A stretch of DNA of 64,000 nucleotides from SVQP01 sp045587385. GTDB taxonomy: Bacteria > Bacillota > Clostridia > Oscillospirales > CAG-272. Shown here piece after piece: positions 16,739-24,529 of the stretch (its first letter is position 1; each line of letters opens with the position of its first letter). A model generated the notes under the pieces. That model did no database searches, was not told the origin of the DNA, and saw only the letters and a program-made list of their open reading frames with translations. The stretch lies in contig JAZNCE010000057.1 in assembly GCA_045587385.1 (NCBI GenBank), positions 1 to 64,000 of the forward strand, written 5' to 3'. The translations under genes were made by a program, and so were the position numbers.

Positions 16739-19140
16739 GAAAATGCGATCTTGGCGGCACATGGCGCATGACGGGAAACGGCTATGACGTAGAGGGGCAA
16801 GTGCCCGGCTCGGTGTATTCGTTTTTGCACGTGGATAACGCGCTTTTGCCCGATCCGCACGTGGCGGACAACGAGGATATATATCTGGCAATTTCCGAGC
16901 ACGACTATGCCTTTTCGCGCACGTTTGATTGGTATGACGAGGGGACCCGCACAAGCTTGGTGTTTGAGGGACTGGACACGCTGTGCAGCATCTATCTCAA
17001 CGGCACGCACGTAGCAGACACCGACAATATGCACCTGCGCTATGCGTTTGACGTGACGGCTCTTTTGGCAGAGCACAACACTTTGCAGGTGATCTGCCAT
17101 TCGCCCACCAAGTACATAGCAGAGAGGGACGCGCAGGAAAAGCTGTTCGGCGCAACCGATTGTATGCAGGGATATCCTCATTTGCGCAAGGCGCATTGTA
17201 TGATGGGTTGGGACTGGGGACCAAGACTCCCCGATGCGGGTATCTGGCGCGACGTGTATTTGCTGGAGGATACCGCAGGCGGGCGCATCTTGGACGTGCG
17301 TGTGACGCAAAGGCACGAGGGCAGCAGAGTTTTTCTGACTCCTACGATGGAATTTGCAGGGAACGGAACACCTGAGGTTTGGTTGAACGCCCCCGACGGC
17401 AGCGTTTCCGCTTTGGCGTTAGGGGTTGAAACCGAGGTGCAAGATCCGCAGCTTTGGTGGCCGAATGGCATGGGTGAACAGCCGCTCTATACCGTGCAGG
17501 CATGGCTGGTTGTAGACGATGAAATCATTGACGACCGCGAGCTGCGTGTAGGTCTTCGCCAAATGGAGCTGGTGCGCGAGGTTGACTCCTACGGCATCGG
17601 CTTTTATCACCGCGTCAACGGTGTGGATATGTTCGCCATGGGCGCGGATTATATTCCCGAGGATAATATTTTTAGCCGCATCACCCCCGAGCGCACGCGT
17701 GCGCTTTTGCAGCAATGCAAGGACTCGCATTTCAACGCCATTCGCGTGTGGGGCGGCGGTTATTATCCCGACGATTGGTTTTTCGATATTTGTGACGAGC
17801 TTGGCTTGGTGGTCTTTTTTGATCTGATGTTTGCCTGCTCTGTGTATGATCCCGATCAGAAGCTGATGCAAAGCATGCTTACCGAGGTCGAGCAAAACGT
17901 GCGCCGCATCCGTCACCACGCCTGCATAGGACTCATTTGCGGCAACAACGAGATCGAGTGGCATTTCCACGAGTACGTGGCGATCTCGGGCAGAACCGAC
18001 AGAGAGCATCTGGAGCAGGTATATCTGAATCTCTTTGAAAAGGAAATTCCTGCGGTTTTGGCACGCATTTGCCCCGAAATTGCCTATATTCCGTCCTCGC
18101 CCACCTCGCTTGGCGGCTTTGCAGACCCCAACGGCCAAGGTTGCGGCGATTGCCACGATTGGAATCCCGATCATCTTTCCTTCAGAAACCGCTTTTACCG
18201 CTACGTCAGCGAGTTTGGCTTCCAATCCTTGCCGAGTATCAAAACCGTGCGCACCTACGCTATGGGCGGCAATACAAATCTCAGCGCACCGCTCATGGAG
18301 CGTCACCAGCGTTCGGGCGGCGGCAATGAATTGATGCTCTCGCAGCTTGCCAAGTTCTATCCCTACGCGGGCTCGACAGAGCAGTTGATATACGCGTCGC
18401 AGCAATATCAAGCCGACTCGGTGCGCTATCGCGTCGAGCACATGCGCCGCCACCGCGGCAGATGCATGGGCGCGCTTTACTGGCAGCTCAACGATATTTG
18501 GGGTGGCACTTCCTGGGCAAGCATCGATTGCTTTGGACGCTACAAGGCGCTGCAGTACGCGGCAAAACGCTTTTTCGCGCCTGTGCTGCTGTCCTGTCAA
18601 GAAAACGGTATGGTGCAGTACAGAGGCAATATTAACGCGCAGAGCGGTACGTACGAAGAGCGGTGCAGTTATAAGCTTTGCGTGACAAACGACACGAGAA
18701 ACGAATTTTCGGGGCTTGTGGTGGCTACCGTGCGCGACGCGCAGGGTAACGTGCTTGCATCAAGCGAGCAGAGCGTAAAAGTGCCTGCACTTTCGGCTTT
18801 GTGGACCCAGGAGCAACCGTTTGACTTTGATCCCTTTACCGCGCATTTGCAGTATGTCTTGATCGCGGATGAGCGTGTCGTCAGCCAAGGCTGCGCGCTG
18901 TTCGCGCCTCCCAAACATTACGCGCTGCAAGACCCTGCGTTGACCGTGCGCAGAGAAGGGAACGACTTGATCGTGACCGCGTCCGCCTTTGTCAAGGGCG
19001 TGTTTATCGAGGGCATCGACGGTGACGTCATCCTGTCCGATAATTCCTTTGACATGGAGCGCGGCGAAAGACGCCTGCAGATCCTTTCGGGCAACGCGAC
19101 CGAGTTTGCGGTTATGTCGGTGTATGATTTGAAATCGTAA
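16735..19140 (+). CDS. GH2 beta-mannosidase, cytosolic
   Basis: The 801-residue protein has the GH2 order: an N-terminal jelly roll (VPGSVYSFLH, DNEDIYLAIS), immunoglobulin-like domains, then the TIM barrel. The acid/base glutamate is Glu406 in CGNNEIEWHF and the nucleophile is Glu493 in SEFGFQSLPS, both typical of beta-mannosidases rather than beta-galactosidases. HCMMGWDWGPRLP and the YWQLNDIWGGTSW block are also family marks. It has no signal peptide, so it should remove terminal beta-mannose from imported manno-oligosaccharides or N-glycan fragments. It overlaps the P1 peptidase by 4 bp. Confidence 0.93.
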   Translation: MRKCDLGGTWRMTGNGYDVEGQVPGSVYSFLHVDNALLPDPHVADNEDIYLAISEHDYAFSRTFDWYDEGTRTSLVFEGLDTLCSIYLNGTHVADTDNMHLRYAFDVTALLAEHNTLQVICHSPTKYIAERDAQEKLFGATDCMQGYPHLRKAHCMMGWDWGPRLPDAGIWRDVYLLEDTAGGRILDVRVTQRHEGSRVFLTPTMEFAGNGTPEVWLNAPDGSVSALALGVETEVQDPQLWWPNGMGEQPLYTVQAWLVVDDEIIDDRELRVGLRQMELVREVDSYGIGFYHRVNGVDMFAMGADYIPEDNIFSRITPERTRALLQQCKDSHFNAIRVWGGGYYPDDWFFDICDELGLVVFFDLMFACSVYDPDQKLMQSMLTEVEQNVRRIRHHACIGLICGNNEIEWHFHEYVAISGRTDREHLEQVYLNLFEKEIPAVLARICPEIAYIPSSPTSLGGFADPNGQGCGDCHDWNPDHLSFRNRFYRYVSEFGFQSLPSIKTVRTYAMGGNTNLSAPLMERHQRSGGGNELMLSQLAKFYPYAGSTEQLIYASQQYQADSVRYRVEHMRRHRGRCMGALYWQLNDIWGGTSWASIDCFGRYKALQYAAKRFFAPVLLSCQENGMVQYRGNINAQSGTYEERCSYKLCVTNDTRNEFSGLVVATVRDAQGNVLASSEQSVKVPALSALWTQEQPFDFDPFTAHLQYVLIADERVVSQGCALFAPPKHYALQDPALTVRREGNDLIVTASAFVKGVFIEGIDGDVILSDNSFDMERGERRLQILSGNATEFAVMSVYDLKS

Positions 19141-19159
19141 TATATGCATGTGTAGGAGA

Positions 19160-19265
19160 GGAGGAGCAAGCCCCTCCCCTACCGCACGATACAATGCTGA
19201 ATATTAAATTGTACGATTTTAGCTTCATAATCCCCTAACCGGGTAGGGGAGGGGCTTGCTCCTCC
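19160..19265. repeat. Inverted pair of 23-bp GTAGGG-tailed palindromic units
   Basis: The left unit 19160-19182 and right unit 19243-19265 are exact reverse complements, with the tails (CCCTAC / GTAGGG) facing inwards and 60 bp between them. Each unit is itself an imperfect palindrome with a GCAAGC/GCTTGC centre. It belongs to the dispersed family also seen near 24.4, 32.8, 36.7, 42.4, 44.1 and 58.1 kb. Confidence 0.85.
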
Positions 19266-19286
19266 TTGCCTGCATTCAGAAAAATC

Positions 19287-19320
19287 AAAGCCGATACGGG
19301 AAATTCGTATCGGCTTTTTA
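19287..19320. terminator. Bidirectional terminator between convergent genes
   Basis: AAAGCCGATACG (19287-19298) pairs perfectly with CGTATCGGCTTT (19306-19317), with A/T tracts on both sides. Confidence 0.9.
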
Positions 19321-19322
19321 TA

Positions 19323-20756
19323 TCAGCAATTCCTGATCAAACGCATGAAAAACTCGACCGAGCGGTGCAGGGTTTCAAGCCTGATCTTTTCGTTATTGCC
19401 ATGTATTGTGGCGCGTTCCTCGCTGGTCAGATCCATAGCCGAGAAGCGGTAGACTTTATCCGAAATGCGTCCCCAATGGCGGCTATCCGAGCATTGTACC
19501 ATGAGGTAAGGCGTGACCACGCAGCCCTTCCAAGTGGAAGCTACGGCGGACGCGACCTTGTCGTAGCCTGCGCAATCGGTGCGCGAGATGCGGCTGGGAT
19601 TCATGCCGTGAAGTCTTGTGACCTCGACCTTGTCGTCCCCCACCGTCTTTTTGATGTAGGCAAGGGCACTATCCATATTGTCCGCGGGATTGAGGCGGAT
19701 GTTGGACACCATGCTTGCCTCGGGAGGGATGACGTTGGATGCTGACGAGCCCTGCATCTGGGTAAAGGCGACCGTGGTGCGCATGAGCGCGTTGAGCTCA
19801 CCGCCGCTCTTTTTGCAGATGAGGTCAAGCACGGGCAAAAACAGCTTGATATTGGCGAAAATGATCTTGTAAACAAAGGTGGAATAGCGTCCCAGCGTGT
19901 CAAACATCTGCGCCACGGGAGGCGTCAGCTTTGCCTTGAAGGGGTGCTTGACCATGCGCACGCAAGCTGCGCTGAGTCTGTCAACGGGCGCACCCGGCTT
20001 GGGCGCGGAGGCGTGACCGCCGCCCGATTTGACGGTGTACCCCACGTCCATCATGCCTTTCTCGGCAATGCCGATCATGCCGCAGGGAACCTTGACGCCG
20101 GGGAATACGTTTTCCACCACCGCTCCGCCCTCGTCCACGACCATGGCAGGATCGATCTTGTGCTGCTCAAAGTAATCTACAATGTGCGCAGCCCCCTTGC
20201 CGTTGACCTCCTCGCCGCCCGAAAATGCGAAATACACGTCACATTCGGGGGTAAAGCCTTGCGCGATCAGGGTATCTGCCGCAAACAGAATGCCGTTAAA
20301 GGTGACCTTGGTGTCCAGCGTGCCTCTGCCCCATACGCAGCCGTCCTTGAGTAGTGCCTCAAAGGCGGGCACGTCCCAAAGATCCTCGTTGACGGGCACG
20401 ACGTCGTAGTGTGCCATGAGTACGGCAGGGTTGCCGTCGGTCTTGCCCTTCCAATGAAAGAGCAGACCGCGGTCGGGCATGCGCTGCATGGTGCAGGTGG
20501 CAAACACGTTTTTGTAAAGAGAGGGAAGGGACTTGATCAGCTTTTCAAATTCCGCGTCATCCTCCAATGCAGGATCGCGGTAAGAAACCGTTTTGCAGCG
20601 CACAAGCGTGCGCAGAGCCTCGGTAGCGCGCTCCTTGTCAAACTCCACGGGCGTTTCATCCACGCTCGGCTGTGCACCCGGCTTGAATGCAAGTGCACGA
20701 ATGAGAATAACGGCTAAGAAAATGACGATGATGGCTACAATCGGGATTGCCCACAT
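19323..20756 (-). CDS. Membrane-anchored M20 peptidase (carboxypeptidase S-like)
   Basis: The 477-residue protein starts with a single membrane segment (residues 3-24), followed by an M20 peptidase. Zinc-site motifs are AHYDVVPV, GRGTLDTK with the bridging Asp, and the catalytic FSGGEEVNGKG. The C-terminal SDSRHW supplies a late metal ligand. Carboxypeptidase S-type enzymes with an N-terminal anchor cleave short peptides or N-acyl amino acids. It is the last gene of a three-gene operon: the start lies 3 bp after the stop of a membrane protein, with GGGAG as ribosome site. Linkage to two membrane proteins suggests coupled uptake and hydrolysis. Confidence 0.87.
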   Translation of the reverse strand: MWAIPIVAIIVIFLAVILIRALAFKPGAQPSVDETPVEFDKERATEALRTLVRCKTVSYRDPALEDDAEFEKLIKSLPSLYKNVFATCTMQRMPDRGLLFHWKGKTDGNPAVLMAHYDVVPVNEDLWDVPAFEALLKDGCVWGRGTLDTKVTFNGILFAADTLIAQGFTPECDVYFAFSGGEEVNGKGAAHIVDYFEQHKIDPAMVVDEGGAVVENVFPGVKVPCGMIGIAEKGMMDVGYTVKSGGGHASAPKPGAPVDRLSAACVRMVKHPFKAKLTPPVAQMFDTLGRYSTFVYKIIFANIKLFLPVLDLICKKSGGELNALMRTTVAFTQMQGSSASNVIPPEASMVSNIRLNPADNMDSALAYIKKTVGDDKVEVTRLHGMNPSRISRTDCAGYDKVASAVASTWKGCVVTPYLMVQCSDSRHWGRISDKVYRFSAMDLTSEERATIHGNNEKIRLETLHRSVEFFMRLIRNC

Positions 20757-20759
20757 AGA

Positions 20760-21425
20760 TCAAAGCACTCCCTTCTTGTAAAGGATTCTCGCGTAAGCCA
20801 CGGTCACGATCACGCCTACGGGCACCATAATACCCACCGTGCCTGCATTGAGCGCGGGTACGAAGATAAACAGAGCCAGCATCAAAATAACGGGAGCGAT
20901 GGAAAGCTTTACGTTCTTGGAGATAAAGACTACGGCAAGTCCGCCGAACAGCGCGGGCAGGATCATATCAAACGCGGGAACCAGAATGGGGGACTCCAGT
21001 ACGGGGGTCAAGGGCACGATGCAAATGACGCCCAGCACGATGATCAGCGTGGTGACAATGCTGGAAACCGCAATGGCGATGGTGGAAATGACCTCACCCT
21101 CTTCGTCGCTTGCCTTGACGCCTGCGCGCTCCATGGCGTCAATGGCGCAGGGCAGCTTCAAGTTGGAGATGTTACCCGTGACAAAGGAGAGGTACGTGCC
21201 GCCTGCACCCAGCATGGGCACGTAAGTAAAGATTTCCACGATACCGACCGCCCAGTACATCGGTGCGGTGGCAAACAGACCGGCAAGCAGCACCTTCCAA
21301 TCGGGGCCTGCACCAAAGATCAGGGAAAGGGAGAGCGGGAAGCACAAAAGCACAACTGCGACAATAATGCCCCAGATGCGTCCGTCGCGGTGGACGCTTT
21401 CCATGTAAGAAAGATTTTTCTTCAT
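20760..21425 (-). CDS. Polytopic membrane protein, partner of the DUF5058 protein
   Basis: The 221-residue protein has about six membrane segments and almost no soluble domain apart from a short acidic loop (ERAGVKASDEEGEV). PMLGAGGTYLSFVTGNISN is a striking Gly/Ser-rich segment between helices, as in transport proteins. The start at 21425 is chosen because TTGGAGGTGCTTAAA lies before it; an ATG at 21440 is inside that ribosome site. Only 1 bp separates it from the DUF5058 gene upstream, and 3 bp from the peptidase downstream, so the three products probably form a functional unit. No characterised family is recognised. Confidence 0.72.
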   Translation of the reverse strand: MKKNLSYMESVHRDGRIWGIIVAVVLLCFPLSLSLIFGAGPDWKVLLAGLFATAPMYWAVGIVEIFTYVPMLGAGGTYLSFVTGNISNLKLPCAIDAMERAGVKASDEEGEVISTIAIAVSSIVTTLIIVLGVICIVPLTPVLESPILVPAFDMILPALFGGLAVVFISKNVKLSIAPVILMLALFIFVPALNAGTVGIMVPVGVIVTVAYARILYKKGVL

Positions 21426-21426
21426 T

Positions 21427-22167
21427 TTAAGCACCTCCAAGCCAAGCAGTAAAGGGAATTGCCGATGCCATGCCTGCGATCAGGCTGACGGGCAGGGCAT
21501 AGTCGGTCAGCCAGCGGATCTTGGTCTTGGTGGCAAGAATGCCAAGTACAGCCATGACCGCCGCAGCCACCAGCATGACGCAAACGGGCACAAGACCCGA
21601 GGTGTCGCCCTTAAAGAGCAGACCCACGTCGCAGAATACGTAGCCGAGGAATGCCGAGATCATACCAAGGAACATGGCGTTATTAAAGATCTCGCCCCAC
21701 TTTTTGTCCTTCATACCGATCTTGGACATGCCGCCCTGCAGCTTTTTGGTCACAAAGGGCACGAGGATCAAGCCCGCAGCAATGCCGATCGTCATAACCC
21801 AGGTGATGGTGATAAAGATTGAGGGATCGGACACCAGCTCGCTCATGGTCTGACCTGCCGCCTCAATGGCGTTACCCGCAGCAACGGTCTCATAGGTGAT
21901 GGAACCGATGACCGAAAGGCGCAGCCAGGGCAGAGCCAAGCCAAGGCTCTTGGAAAGTGCGACCACGCCCACCAAGATCGCCACAGCGGGCGCAATAGTG
22001 AAAATGGCGGCAGAGGAGATGATTTTGCCAAGAGTGCTCTTTTCAATGCCGAGCTGACGCGCGCGTTTGAGCGCACGTACGAGGAAATAGATGGATTGTG
22101 CCAATACCAGCGCGATAATGGCACCCACTATTACGAATAGTATGGGATGATTGACGCTGAATTCCAT
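21427..22167 (-). CDS. DUF5058 family membrane protein
   Basis: The 246-residue protein begins MEFSVNHPILFVIVG and has about seven membrane helices. SSAIFTIAPAVAILVGV and LPWLRLSVIGSITYE are highly recognisable DUF5058 segments. The family is of unknown function and recurs beside M20 peptidases and a second small membrane protein, which is the arrangement here. A two-subunit transporter for the peptide or amide substrate of the M20 enzyme is a reasonable inference. The start at 22167 follows CAGGAGGTCCGCT; upstream in-frame methionines lack a ribosome site. A minus-strand promoter lies at 22224-22196. Confidence 0.82.
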   Translation of the reverse strand: MEFSVNHPILFVIVGAIIALVLAQSIYFLVRALKRARQLGIEKSTLGKIISSAAIFTIAPAVAILVGVVALSKSLGLALPWLRLSVIGSITYETVAAGNAIEAAGQTMSELVSDPSIFITITWVMTIGIAAGLILVPFVTKKLQGGMSKIGMKDKKWGEIFNNAMFLGMISAFLGYVFCDVGLLFKGDTSGLVPVCVMLVAAAVMAVLGILATKTKIRWLTDYALPVSLIAGMASAIPFTAWLGGA

Positions 22168-22195
22168 AGCGGACCTCCTGAATGATATTGTGATC

Positions 22196-22224
22196 ATTTT
22201 AACATATTTTTCCTGCTTTTGCAA
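22196..22224 (-). promoter_or_regulatory. Promoter of the DUF5058-M20 operon
   Basis: On the minus strand TTGCAA (22224-22219), a 17-bp spacer and TAAAAT (22201-22196). Confidence 0.75.
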
Positions 22225-22255
22225 GACGTTTTATCAAGATAAGGCAAGAGTTGCC

Positions 22256-22284
22256 TTGAAAAAGCGAATTTGATGTGATATAAT
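22256..22284 (+). promoter_or_regulatory. Promoter of the TIM-barrel protein gene
   Basis: TTGAAA (22256-22261), a 17-bp spacer and TATAAT (22279-22284). Confidence 0.8.
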
Positions 22285-22314
22285 GAAAATAATGAATCAA
22301 ATTCGGAGGCAATT

Positions 22315-24435
22315 ATGCAGTATCAGAATCTTCCGCCCGTGCGAAATGAAGCGCACATGGCGCTCTCCCATTTCCCGGGACCATTGTATGCAGCGGTATT
22401 TCGTCTGTGGGAGTGCGTGCCTGCCGAGCGTATTGCATATGCGCTGGATCTGGATGTGGGTCTGATCAACAAGGTGGCAGCCGAGATGGGTCTGCCCGTG
22501 CAAAAGGTCAATCCCGATTGGATGACGCGCGGCTATATCACCGTCATCCGTAACGCATGGCACGTGCTGCCGTATGAAAATCTGCTGCGCTTGCTTGGCT
22601 GGAGCGAAGGAAAGCTTGGGGGCGTGCTCAAGGAGGATGACTTTTTTGGCGAAAAGCTGGGCGGCTACAAGCCCTATTGCGCGCCCATTGTGCCCTTGGC
22701 GCTTGATGAGGGGCAAAAGGAGCAGCTTGCCCGCATCCGCGCGCTGACAGAGCAGCATTTTGCAGATCTGTTTGACGGCGCGCAGCCCTTTGATTTTTTC
22801 AGCGCACAAAAAGAGCAGGGAGCCTTTGCCGAGCCGACCGACGATCTGCGCTTGATCTATTCCTATTGCGGGCTTTACGCCACGGCACTTGACCAAGACA
22901 TCTCGCTTTCCTATCCCGATGCGCTGCTGGCGTCCTACCGTGACATGGGCATCAATGCCGTTTGGCTGCCCGCGCTTTTGTATCAGCTGGTTCCGTTTGT
23001 GTTTGACGAGAGCTATAGTGAGGGCTGGCAGGAGCGACAGGCACGCCTGCGTGAGCTGATCGACCGCGCAGGGACGTATGGTATCAAGGTCTATCTGTAC
23101 CTCAACGAGCCAAGATGCATGCCGAACGCATTCTTTGACGCGCATCCCGAGCTGCTTGGCAGACGCGATGCCGATTACAGCGCGCTTTGCACGCAGCATC
23201 CTGCGGTGATGGCGTATCTGCGCGGAGCGGTTCGCACGCTTTGCAAGAGTGCCCCCGGACTTGGCGGCTTTTTTGCCATTACCTGCTCGGAGAACCTGAC
23301 GCACTGCAAGAGTAAAATGACGGGGGAAGAATGCCCCGTGTGCCGCGATATCCCGATTGAAAAATTGATTGCCGACGTGCTCTCTGCCATCAGCGAGGAA
23401 TCAAGAGCGGTTGACCCCACTATCCGTACCGTTGCATGGACGTGGGCGTGGGATGACTATATGACCGAGGAGCAGATCCGCGCTTGTATTGACATGATTC
23501 CGCGCGAGGTCGTACTGCAAAGCAACAGCGAAGCAATGCTGGAATTTGTACGCGGCGGTGTGCAGGGCAATATCCGTGATTACAGCATTTCTATCCCCGG
23601 ACCTGCACCGCTTTCCAAGCGCGTGTGGGAATATGCCCGCGCGCGTGGGCATGAGGTCTGCGCCAAGGTGCAGATCAATGCAAGCTGGGAGTGCAGCACG
23701 CTGCCGTATCTGCCCGTGTTTGATCTCATCCGCGAGCACATGATGGGGTTGCGTGATGCAGGCGTCAAGCACACTATGCTGTCCTGGACTTTGGGCGGCT
23801 ATCCCTCGGTCAGCCTTAAGGTTGCATGTGATTGCTTGCGCGACCCGTCCGAGGGGGCGTACCGCAACTTGCTTGCACAAGAGTTTGGCGAGCATGCCGA
23901 TACCGTCTATGCATCCGCAAAAGCGTTTTCCGAGGCGTTTTCCGAGTTTCCGTTCGATATGCGCGGGCTGTATTTCGGGCCGCAGAATGCAGGACCCTCC
24001 AATCCGCTGTATCCCGAACCCAGCGGCTTGGGCGCAACCATGACCTGCTACGCCTTTGACGCGCTGGACACGTGGCGATCCATCTATCCGCGCGAGGTGT
24101 ATGCCGATCAGTGGCGCAAGGTTGCCCAAGGGTGGCATAAGGGCGTGGAGCTGCTTGCCGATATGCCCGATTGCGAATATAAGCAAATGGCAAAGGCGGC
24201 TGACGCCATCTTTGCATCCTCTTATGCGCAGGTGCGCTTTATTATGGCGCGCGAGGTGGGGAATACGCAGGAAATGCGAGAAATTGCCGCGGAAGAGCTG
24301 CAAAACGCGCTTGACCTTTATGCCCTCATGCAAAAAAATCCGCACATCGGTTACGAGGCGGCAAATCATTATTATTACAATAAGGGCATGCTGGCAGAGA
24401 AAGTGATCAATTGCGCGCAGATATTTGACCGATAA
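22315..24435 (+). CDS. Putative TIM-barrel glycoside hydrolase-like protein with HTH-like N-terminus
   Basis: The 706-residue protein is not assigned to a numbered family. Residues about 35-125 contain two helix-turn-helix-like segments (AERIAYALDLDVGLINKVA and YENLLRLLGWSEGKLGGVL) followed by KEDDFF..KLGGYKP. Residues about 185-520 look like a glycosidase barrel (GINAVWLPALL, YGIKVYLYLNEPR, GGFFAITCSEN with a candidate acid glutamate, VAWTWAWDD). A helical C-terminus follows. There is no signal peptide, so it is cytosolic. The start follows TCGGAGGCAATT. It stands alone between a promoter and a terminator. A sugar-processing role is inference. Confidence 0.65.
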   Translation: MQYQNLPPVRNEAHMALSHFPGPLYAAVFRLWECVPAERIAYALDLDVGLINKVAAEMGLPVQKVNPDWMTRGYITVIRNAWHVLPYENLLRLLGWSEGKLGGVLKEDDFFGEKLGGYKPYCAPIVPLALDEGQKEQLARIRALTEQHFADLFDGAQPFDFFSAQKEQGAFAEPTDDLRLIYSYCGLYATALDQDISLSYPDALLASYRDMGINAVWLPALLYQLVPFVFDESYSEGWQERQARLRELIDRAGTYGIKVYLYLNEPRCMPNAFFDAHPELLGRRDADYSALCTQHPAVMAYLRGAVRTLCKSAPGLGGFFAITCSENLTHCKSKMTGEECPVCRDIPIEKLIADVLSAISEESRAVDPTIRTVAWTWAWDDYMTEEQIRACIDMIPREVVLQSNSEAMLEFVRGGVQGNIRDYSISIPGPAPLSKRVWEYARARGHEVCAKVQINASWECSTLPYLPVFDLIREHMMGLRDAGVKHTMLSWTLGGYPSVSLKVACDCLRDPSEGAYRNLLAQEFGEHADTVYASAKAFSEAFSEFPFDMRGLYFGPQNAGPSNPLYPEPSGLGATMTCYAFDALDTWRSIYPREVYADQWRKVAQGWHKGVELLADMPDCEYKQMAKAADAIFASSYAQVRFIMAREVGNTQEMREIAAEELQNALDLYALMQKNPHIGYEAANHYYYNKGMLAEKVINCAQIFDR

Positions 24436-24436
24436 C

Positions 24437-24460
24437 GTAGGGCGGGGGCTTGCTCCCGCC
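24437..24460. repeat. Single GTAGGG-tailed palindromic unit (GCTTGC core)
   Basis: GTAGGGCGGG...CTCCCGCC: the GGCGGG/CCCGCC arms form a hairpin around a GCTTGC centre. It is a solo member of the dispersed palindrome family, right after the stop codon. Confidence 0.75.
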
Positions 24461-24482
24461 GCTAAAAGACAAAAATACAGAG

Positions 24483-24516
24483 AAAAGAGGCCGTCTTGTG
24501 ACGACCTCTTTTTTCT
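24483..24516. terminator. Terminator between convergent genes
   Basis: AAAAGAGG-CGTC pairs with GACG-CCTCTTTT with one bulge on each side and a TTGT loop; a run of T follows on the plus strand. Confidence 0.8.
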
Positions 24517-24529
24517 ATGGTGATTACTA

